DNA of 64,000 nt from Mactra quadrangularis (Eukaryota; Mollusca; Bivalvia; Venerida; Mactridae): contig CM046311.1 in the NCBI GenBank assembly GCA_025267735.1, positions 28,129,399 through 28,193,398 on the forward strand. The letters run 5' to 3'. The position numbers were made by a program, and so were the translations under genes. Position 1 is the first letter of the stretch. Each line of letters opens with the position of its first letter. This document shows positions 26,621 to 40,400 of this stretch, piece by piece. Below the pieces are notes generated by a model. The model was not told where the DNA came from, did no database searches, and saw nothing but the letters and a program-made list of their open reading frames with translations.

Positions 26621-27329
26621 CTTTTTTTGTTACTTAAAAAATAAATATATTCTCGGCATGTATTTATAGAACATCATTATCAAACATCATTAGAGCTAAT
26701 TACATGTATTTAAAAATACTATCAAATTATTTATTAAAAATCTTGACAATGTATAATGACCATGTTATTAGATAAATAAATGTGTAGGTATGAGTATAAA
26801 TCATTTTTGTATGTTCAAACATTATTGCACCATATATCAATTATTTTACATAGCTTGTTATAAGTTTTAATATGACAGAGAGCTGATTCAATCGGTATGG
26901 CATATAAGTCAATCGCTTATAAGGCATGAATTTTTCATCAAGACTAAACTCAATATGTTTGAAACTGAATATAACAATTAAAGCAAACTTGTAAATAAAA
27001 ATACCAAAATTATTACAAAATAATGAATTTCTTTACTTATCTCGAAAATAATTATCCATTGAATTAGCAGAACAACGTTTGTTTTTAATTTTGTCCAATG
27101 TTTTTTTATGCATTGATAAGCATGGTTAATTAGTAAAACACTCGTTTATTATCATTATTTGTACTTTTTTTCAAAATATCAGTGAACATTCTGTTATAAA
27201 CTCTTATTATATAAAAACTTCATCAGAGGAAGAAAAATACATGAAGACAAAGCTACCCCATAATGTGGTTGGGCAGTCGCAATTGAAAGCAAACGCCTTT
27301 GTATATATGAGAATCAATAGACATGTTGT
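26621..27329. other. AT-rich spacer between two arrays
   Basis: No feature recognised. Confidence 0.5.
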
Positions 27330-30300
27330 TAAGTAAGCAAAGACAGAAACCTTCATGCGAATAATGGAGGAAAGACATTCGATAGTGTGTGTATGTTATC
27401 TTTAGTAGAGATAGAAACCAGCACGACGATTTGGATAGAATGTCATGTCATATTCTAAGTCTGTTTTTAAAGACCGAAACCTACATGATGATAATAATAG
27501 AATGCAGAACTTGAAGAAAGATACTTACCTCAACAAACATGACAGTAAGGCAGGCGATATGGTACTTGGATTATCTTCATTGAAGATAGAAGCCTACAGG
27601 AGAATTATGATAGAATAGTTAGTTATTGTGTTTATGTGTATTCTTATGGGAGACAAATACTTACCTGAATTAGATGATAGAATGGCATGCGATATTGTGT
27701 GTGTTATCTTAATTGAAGATAGAAACTTACAGGAGAATAATGATAGAATGATATGCTATGGTGTGTGTATACATGTTGTCTTAATTGAAGAAAGATACGT
27801 ACATGAATTAAATGAAAGAATGACATACGATAAGGTGCTAGTTATCCTCATTGAAGAGAGAAACCTACATGAGAATGATGATAGAAAAGTATGTCATGGT
27901 ATTGTGTGTTATTATTGGAGACAAATACCTACCTGAGTTAAATGACAGAATGGCATGAGATATGGTGTGAGTTATCTTAATTGACGTCATAAAACCTACA
28001 TGGGAATACCGATAGAAAGGCAAGCCGTATTGTAAGTATGTTTTTTATTGAGGAAAGATACTTACCTGAGAAAACATGAGATTAGCATGCCGTATTGTGT
28101 GTGTTACCTTAATTCAAGATAGAAACCTACAGGAGATTATTGATAAAAAGACATGTCATATTGTGTGTATGTTATCTTGATTGAAGATAGAGATAGAGAC
28201 TTGTTGGACAATTTAGATAGAATGACATGCCACATTTTGAGTCTGAAATTTTTTTTAAAGAATGAAATCTACTTAATCATAATGATAGAATAACATTACA
28301 TGTAATGTTTGCATGTTTTCTTGATTAAAGAAAGATACTTACCTGAAACAAAATGATAGAATGGCATGCGATATGATGTGTATTATCTTAATTGAAGACA
28401 GAAACCTACAAGGAAATATTGATAGTACGACATGCCATAGTATGTTTGTTATCATATTTGAGGATAGAATCCTACACGTAAATAATGGTAATAGGCATGC
28501 GATGTAGTGTGTATGTTAGCTTCTTGGAGAGATATCAGCACGACAATTCGGAAAGAATGTCATGCTATAATTTGGAAATGTTTTCATTCTAAAAGACTAA
28601 AACCTACATGACAGTAATGATAGAATAAAATGCCGGGTAATGTTTGTATGTTTCTGTAATTGAAGAAATATACTTACCCGAATTAAATGATAGAATGACA
28701 TGAGTAATGGTGTGTGTTATCATTAAGTTAATTGAAGACAGAAACCTACAGAAGAGTAATGAGAGAATGATATGTCATAGCGTTTGTGAGTAAGTGTACA
28801 TTTTAAATTGAAGACAGATACTTACCTGAATTAAATGATAGAATGGCATGAGATATGGTGCTTGTTATCTTAATTGAAGACAGAAACCCACAGGAGAATA
28901 ATGATAGAATGGCATGACATATTGTTTGTATGTTTTGTTTCATTGAAGAAAGATACTTACCTGGATTAAATTCTAGAAATACATGAGTTGTGGTGTGTGT
29001 TATCTTAATTTAAGACAGAAGTCTACATGAAAATAATGATAGAATAGCATGCTAATGCGTGGCTGTTATATTCATTGAAAACTTAAACCTATAAGGGATT
29101 ATAGAAAGAAAAGCAAGCCGTATATTGTGTATGGTTTTTTAACTGACTAAAGATAGTTACTTGGGAAAAATGATAGAGTGGCATGCCATATTGTGTGTGT
29201 TAACTTATTTTAAGTCAAAACCTACAGGAGAATAATGATGGAATGGGTTGTCATTTTGTGTGTGATATCTTATTTGAAGAAATATATCTGAATTGGAATG
29301 TTGATAGAAAGGAAAGCCGTATTTTGTGTATTTTTCCTAATTTAAGACAGTTACTTACATGAGAATAATGATAAAAAGATATGCCATTTTGTGAGGGTAA
29401 TCTGAATTTAAGAAAGAAACCTACAGGAGAAAAAAGAATGACATGCAATATAGTTTGTGATATCTTAATTGAAGATAGAATCTTACCGCAGAAAAAGATA
29501 TTTGTTTGTTTTCTTAATTGAAAACAGATACTTACCTGAATAAATGATAAAATTGCATGCGGTATGATGTGTATTATGTTAATTGAAGACAGAAAAGTAC
29601 AATGGAGTATTAACAGATTTGCATGCCATATTATGTGTGTAACCTCAGTTGAAGATATAAAACTACAATGGAATTTTAACAGAATGGCATGCCATTTTGT
29701 GTGTGTTATCTCAATTAAAGACATAAAGCTACAATGGAATTTTAACAGAATGGCATGCCATATTGTGTGTCTTACATAAATTTAGAAGTAACCTGTAGGA
29801 GAAAAATGAAGAATGGCATGTCAATGTATGTTTGTTGTCTAAATTGTAGACATAAACCTACATAGGACTATTGATAGAAAGGCATGCCGTATTGTTGGCA
29901 TGATTTTTACTGACGTAAGATACTTACCTGAATAACATGCCATATTGTGTTTGTAATCTAAATTTAAGATAGAAGCCTACAGGATAGAGGTGAGATAGAA
30001 TAGTATGTCATATTGTGTTTGTTATCTTTTTTGAAGATATATCTAATTGGGGATATTGATAGGAGGGCATGTCATATTGTTTGCGTGTTTTCTTACTTGA
30101 ATCAGAAACTTAACCGAGAAAAATAGAAGCAAGGTATGCGATATTGTAGGTGTTATCTCATTTGTAGATAGATACTTAAATGAAAATTTTGATAGAAAAC
30201 ATGCCAAATTGTGTGACTGTGTTCTTTATTGAAAAAAGAGGTACCTGAAAAAATTGAGTAAATTGCATGTTTTCTTAAATAATTAAGATACTTACCTTAG

Positions 30301-30640
30301 AATAATGATAGAATTGAATGCCATACTGTGTGTGTGTTATCTTTATTGAAGACAGAACCTACAGGAGAAAAATGATAGAATGGCATATCAATGCGTGTTT
30401 TGTTATATTTATTTAAAACATACACCTTCATGGAATATTGATAGAAAGGTAAGCCTTATTGAGTGTATGTTTGTTTAACTGAGGAAAAATATTTACCTGA
30501 GCAAGCCATACTTTTTGTGAAATCTGAATTTAAGATAGAAGCCTACAGGAGAAAAAAGATAGAATGGGACGCGATATAGTGTGTTTTATCTTAACTAAAG
30601 ACAGAAAACTACAGGAGAATAATAATTTAATGGCATGACA
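27330..30640. repeat. Degenerate 65-80-bp array with dimeric structure
   Basis: Roughly 45 diverged units share GATAGAATGGCATGC, ATTGTGTGTGTTATCTTAAT and GAAGA-AGA. Two unit types tend to alternate: one with GAAACCTACAGGAGAATAAT, the other with GATACTTACCTGAATTAAAT. The second carries ATACTTACCTG exactly at 27657, 28058, 28335, 28818, 28953, 29528 and 29920, and one-mismatch versions at 27521, 28670 and 30288. Short frames through the array on both strands (up to 157 codons) follow the repeat and show no family resemblance. Confidence 0.9.
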
Positions 30641-32066
30641 TTGTGCACATCTCTTACTTTTTGCACATAAAACATAATGAGGCAGTGTTGGTGACACCTC
30701 CAATTTTACATTGTAACTGGCACTAGCCAGTACTTAAAATGATTTGACTTTCAATGCAAAATAGTATTAAAATTCTCCTACATATATATATATGTCTCCC
30801 TTTAATTGGTTTGTTTTAAAATTATGAAGATGCTATCACCTTTGAACGCCTAACTTTTAGGTTAATTATTTGTTACTATTTCGAACAAAACATGAATTCA
30901 AAAATATTCAGTGTTTATAAACCTTAAACATTCGATAAAAGCTGTGATAAGAAATAAAAATCAAACACAAGTTAAGGTCAAAGACAAATGTAGTACTAAG
31001 TACGTTATACAAGATCAATTACCTTTCATCCATATTTTACAACATGACGTATTTCAGTATGTTTTATTGAATACTATCCGCTTAATAGTAATTTTGATAT
31101 CACGATTACTGCTTAACAGTTATTTTGATATCACGATTAATAATTTAGAAGTTTCATTAATATATTTATTATTTAAAAGAAAAAACTGATTGTCACAAAC
31201 ACTTTCTGGTGAAAACCTACCAGCGTTCCTATGTTTAGTAGTTATTTTCACTATTCCCTACTTATGCCAGATTCAGCCTAAAAAACCAAAGTAAGACTTA
31301 ATAATCATCCTACTCCTTGAATTAGCTTCAAACATCTTCTGTCGTTCCTAAGTAGATTTTGTTTCAATAAACCTCAACCCTTTACTCTCATTTCCATAGA
31401 AAAATGCATCAAACCTAGAAAAATGCACTAACTGTTTCGATTCTGAAAGTAAACTCTATCCATCCTATTATTGCCATAAGTAAAACCCCAAATCATATTC
31501 CAATTACCCTAATCAAATCCCACGGAACATCTCCCATTGCTCTAAACATATATGCCTTCACTAGATAAAACTAATATAAAACACTATAAGCCAGCTAGAA
31601 TACTAATAATAGTGACCAAAGCGTTCCGAACCCTGGTGCTGGGGGTTATGAAGCCAACGACTCTTAAAAACCCCAACAGACCGAACCCTCACCATGGGGG
31701 GGTTGGGACAGATGGGATGGGACATGCATGCAGGGACCTGAGATATCGGTGCAAATCTCAGGCCAGACACAGATAACCTAAAGACCAAAAACAAAACAAA
31801 CAAACAAAAAACAATCAAAATATGAAATACAATAACTCAAACAATAACACTATGTACGATGTAAATGAAATAAAAATACCATTTGTTAAAAAACAAAATA
31901 TATTTTAACTGTACATGTACATACATTGGATAATGATTAAGTCAGTTAATGCACAAAGATCAATCTCTATAAACAGATATCTTATAGACTGCGAGTAGGC
32001 GAGCGGAGAATTTTTGATCAGGTTTATAATCAGATTGCTCAGACACCAAAGGAGATTAATTTTTTC
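30641..32066. other. Intergenic with a GC-richer patch
   Basis: 31.61-31.78 kb is clearly less AT-rich than its surroundings (GGTGCTGGGGGTTATGAAGC, CACCATGGGGGGGTTGGGAC) and might be a repeat fragment or a relic of transferred or coding DNA. No recognisable protein is seen in any frame. The remainder is AT-rich. Confidence 0.35.
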
Positions 32067-32079
32067 AATAGCTACGGAG

Positions 32080-32222
32080 CCCCTAAAGTGACATTGTTTT
32101 ATTATCACAACTATTTCGAAAAAACGTAATGAATATTTCGAAAAAAAAACAACGAAATAGTATTACGTTTAAACGAAATAGTTGTGATAATAAAAAAGTA
32201 TTTCAAAATGTCACTTTAGGAG
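32080..32222. repeat. Palindromic insert at the left end of the foldback element
   Basis: CCTAAAGTGACATT and TTATTATCACAACTATTTCG are mirrored by CGAAATAGTTGTGATAATAA and AATGTCACTTTAGG around an AT-rich loop. The right end of the large element lacks this hairpin, reading straight from CACTTTAGG into GAGGTCTGTG equivalents. It is either a small MITE inserted in the left end or a true terminal hairpin lost on the right. Confidence 0.75.
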
Positions 32223-32439
32223 GTCTGTGAAGTTAGCTATCTATTGTCTATTCTCTATTCAAAAGTCTATTCGCACAATAGACAGCTATGTATTGAGAAA
32301 TCTATTCATTCAGAAATCTATTCGCATTTACTGTATACATAGATATAGGTAAGTTCAAATATCTGTACAAATATCTGTTCACAAAAAGCCGAAAAGACAG
32401 CTATCTATTCGGAAGTCTATTCAGAAGTCTATTCGAAAA

Positions 32440-35400
32440 AAGTCAGTATTGCAATCAAACAGATTTAAAAGTCTTTTCGTGGAATACTTAAAGAGACAAA
32501 TGTCCATTCAAAAGTCTTTTCAGAAGTTTATTCGCAAATACATAGTAATGCAATCTGAATGAGCAAGGTTTCTATTCCAAGAATGCAAGCGACAAATGTC
32601 CATTCAAAAGTCTTTTCGGATCTCTATTCGCAAAATCATATATATGCTTTAAGAATGTGTCTGTAGTCTATTATAAAGTTTTGAATGGAGAGCTGTCCAT
32701 TCAAATGTCTATTCAGAAGTCTATACGCAAAATCATGCATATGCATTCAGAATGAGTCAGAAGTCTTTTATAGAGTTTCGAATAGAGAGCTGTCCATTCA
32801 AAAGTTTATTCAGAAATCTATTCGCAAAATCATATAAATGCATTAAGAATGGGTCAGAAGTCTTTTATAGAGTTTCGAATAGAGAGCTGTCCATTCAAAA
32901 GTCTATTCAGAAATCTATTTGCAAAATCATATATATGCATTAAGAATGGGTCAAAGTCTACCATAAAGTTGCGAATAGACAGATGTCCATTCAAATGTCT
33001 ATTCAGAAGTCTATTCGCAAAATCATGTATATGCATTCAAAATGTGTCAGAAGTCTCTTATAGAGTTTCAAATAGAGAGCTGCCCATTCAAATGTCTATT
33101 CAGAAGTCTATTCGCAAAATCATGTTTATGCATTCAGAATGAGTCAGAAGTCTTTTATAGAGTTTCGAATAGAGAGCTGTCCATTCAAAAGTCTATTCAG
33201 AAATCTATTCGCAAAATCATATATATGCATTAAGAATGGGTCAAAGTCTACCATAAAGTTGCGAATAGACAGATGTCCATTCAAATGTCTATTCAGAAGT
33301 CTATTCGCAAAATCATGTATATGCCTTCAGAATGAGTTTGAAAAGTTTATAGAAATCGAATAGAGAGCTATCCATTCAAAAGTCTATTCAGAAGTCTATT
33401 CGCAAAATCTGGTAAATGCGTTAAGAATGAGTTAGAAGTCTATAATACAGTAGCGCATACACAGCTGTCCATTCAAATGTCTATTCAGAAGTTTATTTGC
33501 AAAATCATATATATGTATTTAGAATGTGTCAGATGTTTATTATAAAGTTGCGAATAGAGAGATGTCCATTCAAATGTCTATTGAGAAGTCTATTCCAAAA
33601 AAGTTAGTAATGCAATCAAACAGATTTAAAAGTCTTTTCAGGGAATACGTAAAAAGACAAATGTCCATTCAAAAGTCTTTTCAGAAGTTTATTTGCAAAT
33701 ACATAGTAATGCAATCTGAATGAGCAAGTTTTCTATTCCAAGAATGCTAGCGACAAATGTCCATTCAAAAGTCTTTTCGGATCTCTATTCGCAAAATCAT
33801 ATATATGCTTTAAGAATGTGTCTGTAGTCTATTATAAAGTTTTGAATATAGAGCTGTCCATTCAAATGTCTATTCAGAAGACTATTCGCAAAATCATGTA
33901 TATGCATTCAGAATGAGTCAGAAGTCTTTTATAGAGTTTCGAATAGAGAGCTGTCCATTCAAAAGTCTATTCAGAAATCTATTCGCAAAATCATATATAT
34001 GCATTAAGAATGGGTCAGAAGTCTTTTATAGAGTTTCGAATAGAGAGCTGTCCATTCAAAAGTCTATTCAGAAATCTATTTGCAAAATCATATATATGCA
34101 TTAAGAATGGGTCAAAGTCTACCATAACGTTGCGAATAGACAGATGTCCATTCAAATGTCTATTCAGAAGTCTATTCGCAAAATCATGTATATGCATTCA
34201 AAATGTGTCAGAAGTCTCTTATAGAGTTTCAAATAGAGAGCTGCCCATTCAAATGTCTATTCAGAAGTCTATTCGCAAAATCATGTTTATGCATTCAGAA
34301 TGAGTCAGAAGTCTTTTATAGAGTTTCGAATAGAGAGCTATCCATTCAAAAGTCTATTCAGAAATCTATTTGCAAAATCACATATATACATTAAGAATGG
34401 GTCAAAGTCTACCATAAAGTTGCGAATAGACAGATGTCCATTCAAATGTCTATTCAGAAGTCTATTCGCAAAATCATGTATATGCATTCAGAATGAGTTT
34501 GAAAAGTTTATAGAAATCAAATAGAGAGCTATCCATTCAAAAGTCTATTCAGAAGTCTATTCGCAAAATCTGGTAAATGCGTTCAGAATGAGTTAGAAGT
34601 CTATAATACAGTAGCGCATACACAGCTGTCCATTCAAATGTCTATTCAGAAGTCTATTTGCAAAATCATATATATGTATTTAGAATGTGTCAGATGTTTA
34701 TTATAAAGTTGCGAATAGAGAGATGTCCATTCAAATGTCTATTTAGAAGTCTATTCCAAAAAAGTCAGTAATGCAATCAAACAGATTTAAAAGTCTTTTC
34801 GTGGAATACGTAAAAAGACAAATGTCCATTCGAAGTCTATTCAGAAGTCTATTCGCAAAATCATATATATGCATTAAAATGTGTCTAAAGTGTACTATAA
34901 ATTTGCTAATAGACAGATGTCCACTCAAATGCCTATACAGAAGTCTATTCGCAAAATCATGTATATGAATTCAGAGTAAGTCAGTAGTCTTTCATAGAGT
35001 TTCGAATAGAGAGATGTCCATTCAAAAGTCTATTCAGAAGTCTATTGGCGAAATCTGGTAAATGCGTTCAGAATGAGTCAGAAGTCTATTATACAGTTGC
35101 GAATGCACAGCTGTCCATTCAAAAGTCTATTCAGAAGTCTATTCGCAAAATCATATATATACATTGAGAATGTCTGAAGTTAATTATTAAGTAGCGAATA
35201 GACAGATGTCCATTCAAATGTCTATTCAGAAGTCTATTCGAAAATTACGTATATGCATTCAGAATGAGTTAGAAGTCTTTACAAAGTAGCAAAAAGGCAG
35301 CTGTCCATTCAAAAGTCTATTCAGAAGTCTATTCGCCAAATCATATGTATGCAGTTAAAATGTGCCAGAAGTCTATTCAAAGATTAGCGAATAGACAATT

Positions 35401-36315
35401 ATTCTTGCAAATGTCTTTTCAGAAGTATATTCGCAAAATCATACATTTGCATTTAAAATGTGTCAAAAGTCTATTCAAAGAGTAGCGAATAGACAGCTGT
35501 CTATTCAAATGTCTATTCAGAAGTCTATTAGCAAAATCATGTATATGCATTCAGAATGTGTCAGAAGTGTTTTTCAATGTCGCAAATAGATTGTTGTCTA
35601 CTCGCAAAATCTTTTGTATACATATAGAATGTATCACAAGTCTATTATAGAGTTGTGAATAGACAGATGTCCATTCAAATGTTTAATCAGATTTTTATTC
35701 GCAAAATCATGTATATGCATTCACAATGAGTCAGAAGTGTATTATAGACTTTCGAATAGACAGCTGTCCATACAAAAGTCTTTTTTAGAAGTTTATTCGC
35801 AAAACCTGGTAAATGCGTTCAGAATGAGTCAGAAGTCTATTATAAAGTTGCAAATAGACAGATGTCCATTCAAATGTCTATTCAGAAGTCCATTCGCAAA
35901 ATCTGGTAAATGCGATCTGAATGAGTCAGAAGTCTATTATACAGTCGAGAATACACAGATGTCCATTCAAATGTCTACTCAGAAGTCTATTGGCAAAATC
36001 ATTTATATGCATTCAGAATGAGTCAGAAGTCTTTTATAGAGTTTTGAATAGACAGATGTCCATTCAAATGTCTATTCAGAAGTCTATTCCAAAAGAGTCA
36101 GTAATGCAATCAAACATATTGAAATTCTTTTCGTGGAATATGAAAAGAGGCAAATGTCCATTCAAAAGTCTATTCAGAAGTCTATTTGCAAATTATATAT
36201 ATGCATTAAAAATGTGTCCTAAGTCTATTATAAAGTTGCGAATAGACACCTGCCCATTTAAATGTCTTTTCAGAAGTCTATTTGGAATTTATGTTAATCG
36301 ATTCAGAATGTGTCA
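32440..36315 (+). repeat. Left arm: ~97-bp tandem units with 1161-bp higher-order period
   Basis: Unit phrases are TCCATTCAAAAGTCTATTCA, GAAGTCTATTCGCAAAATCA and TATATGCATTAAGAATG-GTC, then GTCTTTTATAGAGTTTCGAA. A distinct variant (AGTCAGTAATGCAATCAAAC) starts at 32441, 33602 and 34763, exactly 1161 bases apart each time (twelve units), and again at 36096. Within units GAATAGA and TCTATTC alternate, allowing many small hairpins. Because 97 is not a multiple of three, frames run through units in all three phases without stops, producing spurious 60-135-codon ORFs. Confidence 0.95.
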
Positions 36316-36854
36316 GGTGTTATTGTGATAGACCTGCCATGTTTATTGAAGTTTGCGTGCTTTGCCTGAATTAAGTAAGTTTCTTAACTCTCGTAAACAT
36401 AAATGAATCTCCCGAATATTTCGGCAATTGTAGGTGAAGGTCGATTTGCCTTTCCATATCGTCGTAATTTTGCCGATTCTGTAAACCAAATCGAGCCGGT
36501 AAATCTGGTTCAAACAAGGTCACTGGTACCGTAGATTACACAAGTGCAAATGCAAATTCGGTAACCAGTGCTGGTTTTATTCGAGGAAGCGCCATTGCTT
36601 GAAACATGCTAATATTTCGAAGTTTGTAGGTAGAAACATTTGAATTTCATATTAAATCGTAAACAAAGTGTTATTATCCACAAGAAAAATAAGCGCCAAA
36701 GTAACTACTTTAAATTTACATTTAAGTGATTGAGCCTGTAAAAATGTTATTTTTGTTTTATAAGAAACACAATTTTACGCCATTTTGTTAAGTTCTTTTG
36801 ACGGTGCAACAGCGTGACGTAAATCGTGGTGTTTTCTCACAGGTCCGTGCTTGT

Positions 36855-36966
<112 letters not shown>

Positions 36967-36968
36967 GT

Positions 36969-37307
36969 CATTCGGAACTACCTCGGCGATTTTCCACGCA
37001 AATACACTTCGGATATCACGAGAAGCTAAAGTAGTTCCAACATAGAATCTAGCCTAGTTCCCGACGTTTACTCAATAGAACACAGGCGCACACCATAAAT
37101 GACGGACGATTATGGGCAGTTTAAAGCTCTTCAATGCCTGTAACTGACATCCACTCACATCGCACACAGATCTGCCATGTTGATTGTTTACATCGGCACT
37201 ACTTAACCTGTGAGGTTAATCGCCTGATCTCATTACTTTGTTGATTTCTACCACGATTGATATCCGAGGTGTATCTTCGTAGATGATCGCCGAGGTCGTT
37301 CCGAATG
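36969..37307. mobile_element. MITE with 50-bp TIRs and 9-bp TSD, copy 1 (339 bp)
   Basis: Starts CATTCGGAACTACCTCGGCG and ends CGCCGAGGTCGTTCCGAATG; the ~50-base inverted ends also include CGGATATCA/TGATATCCG. Flanked by ATATAATGT at 36960-36968 and 37308-37316. Nine-base duplications suggest Mutator-like transposition; superfamily is inferred from that alone. A second copy, itself with a 9-bp duplication, is at 54687-55067. Confidence 0.85.
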
Positions 37308-37490
37308 ATATAATGTTTTCATCTTGTAACCGAAATGAAAAGGGAAGACAAAAATCAATTAGAAGTATTAATCTCATGCAAATAGTTGTTTTCAAAAGTC
37401 CGTAAGACCTGATTACAAAAAAGAAGTAATTCAGCTGCCGAGAGAAGACTTACTACCAGGAGAAAAATATAAATCTTGCTTTGAATAGAA

Positions 37491-40400
37491 AAAAGTTGAC
37501 CTTCTTCAAAGAGCATGTCTATTCACAAACCCAGCAAATTATTCTGACACATTAAAATGCATATGAATGATTTTGCAAAGGACTTCTAACAAATAATTGG
37601 AATATGTCTATTTATCACTTTTCAAAAAGAAACTTCTGCTACATTCTGAATGCGAACTACTGTTTGCAAATAGGACAGCAGTCTATTCCTAAACCTATAA
37701 TTGACTAGTGACACATTCTTTATGCATATAAAGATTTTGCAAATGGACTTCGGAATAGACATTTGAACGGACGACAATCTATTCACAACTTTTTTATAAA
37801 CTTCAGACTCATTCTGGCATATTCTAACTGCATATATATGATTTTGCTAATAAACTTCCGAATAGACATTTGTATGGACAGCTCTATATTCGCAACTTTA
37901 TAATAGACTTCAGACTCATTCTGAATGCATATACATGATTTTGCGAATAGACTTCTGAATAGACATTTGAATGGACATCTGTCTATTCACGCAACTTTCT
38001 AATAGACTTCTGTCACATTCTTTATGCATATATATAATTTTGCGAATAGACTTCTGAATAGACATTTGAATGGATAGCTCTCTATTCGAAACTCTATTAA
38101 AGACTTCAGTCACATTCTTAATGCATATATATGATTTTGCGAATAGACTTCTGAATAGACATTTGAATGGACAGCTCTCTATTTGGAACTCTATAAGAGA
38201 CTTCTGACTCATTTTGAATGCATATACATGATTTTGCGAATAGACTTCTGAATAGACATTTGAATGGACATCTGTCTATTCACGCACCTTTATCATAGAC
38301 TTCAGTCACATTCTTTATGCATATATATGATTTTGCGAATAGACTTCTGAATAGACTTTTAAATTGACAGATCTCTATTCGCAACTATATAATAGACTTC
38401 AGACTCATTCTGAATGCATATACATGATTTTGCGAATAGACTTCTGAATAGACATTTGAATGGACATCTGTCTATTCGCAACTTTATAATAGACTTTAGT
38501 CACATTCTTAGCGCATATATATGATTTTGCAAATAGACTTCTGAATAGAATTTCGAATGGACAGCTCTCTATTGGCAACTTTATAATAGACTTTAGTCAC
38601 ATTCTTAATGCATGTATATGATTTTTCAAATAGACTTCTTAATAGACTTTTGAATGGACAGCTCTCTATTCGAAACTCTATCAAAGACTTCTGACTCATT
38701 CTGAATGCATTTACCAGGTTTTGCGAATAGACTTTTGAATAGACTTTTGAATGGACATCTGTCTATTCGAAACTCTATAATAGACTTCAGACACATTCTA
38801 AATGCATATATATGATTTTTCGAATAGACTTCTGAATAGACATTTGAAAGGACATCTATCTATTTGAAACTATATAAAAGGCTTCTGACTCATTTTGAAT
38901 GCATATATATGATTTAGCGAATCGACTTCTGAATAGACATTTGAATGGACAGCTCTCTATTCGCAACTTTATAATAGACTTCGGACTCATTTTGAATGCA
39001 TATACATGATTTTGCGAATAGACCTCTGATTAGACATTTGAATGGACATCTGTCTATTCGCAACTTTATAATAGATTTAGTCACATCCTTAATGCATATA
39101 TATAATTTTGGGAATAGACTTCTGAATAGACATTAGAATGGACAGCTCTCTATTCGCAACTTAATAATAGACTTCAGTCACATTCGTAATGCATGTATAT
39201 GATTTTGCAAATAGACTTCTGAATAGACATTTGAATGGACAGCTCTCTTTTCGCAACTTAATAATAGACTTCAGTCACATTCTTAATGCATGTATATGAT
39301 TTTGCGAATAGTTTTCTGAATAGACTTTCCGATGGACAGCTCTCTATTCGAAACACTATCAAAGAACTCTGACTCATTCTGAACGCATTTCCAGGTTTTG
39401 CGAAAAGACTTCTGAATAGACTTTTGAATGGACAGATTTCTATTCGCAACTTTATAATAGACTTCAGTCACATTCTGAATGCATATATATGATTTTGCGA
39501 ATAGACTTCTGAATAGACATTTGAATGGACATCTGTCTATTTGCAACTTTATAATAGACTTCTGACTCATTTTGAATGCATATATATGATTTTGCGAATA
39601 GTCTTCTGAATAGACTTTTGAATGGACATCTCTCTATTCGAAACTCCATAATAGGCTTAAGACTCATTCTGAAGGTATATACATGATTTTGCGAATAGTC
39701 TACTGAATAGACATTTGAATAGACATCTGTCTATTCGCAACTTTATCATAGACTTCAGTCACATTCTTAATGCATATATATGATTTTGCTAATAGACTTC
39801 TGAATAGACATTTGAATGGACAGCTCTCTATTCGCAACTTTATAATAGACTTCAGTCACATGCTTAATGCATATATATAATTTTGCGAATAGACTTCTGA
39901 ATAGACTTTTGAATGGACAGCTCTCTATTCGTAACTCTATAAAAGACTTCTGACTCATTCTGAACGCATTTACCAGGTTTTGCGAATAGACTTCTGAATA
40001 GACATTTGAATGGGCAGCTTTCTATTCGAAACTCTATAAAAGACTTCTGACTCAATCTGAATGCATATACATAATTTTGCGAATAGACTTCTGAATGGAC
40101 ATTTAAATGGACATCTTTTTTTTGCAACTTCATGATAGACTTCAGACACATTCTCAATGCAAATATATTATTTTTCGAATAGACTTCTGAATAGACATTT
40201 GAATGGACAGCTCTCAATTCGAAACTCTATAAAAGACTTCTGACTAATTCTGAATGCATATACATGATTTTGCGAATAGACTTCTGAATAGACTTCTGAA
40301 TAGACATTTGTCTATTCGCAACTTTATAATACACTTCAGACACATTCTTAATAATTTTGCGAATAGACTTCTAAATAGACTTTTGAATGGACAGCTCTCT

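Noticed and set aside
27628..29779. Frames of 70-157 codons in the 65-80-bp array
   Set aside because: They follow the degenerate repeat on either strand and break with indels; no protein family resemblance.
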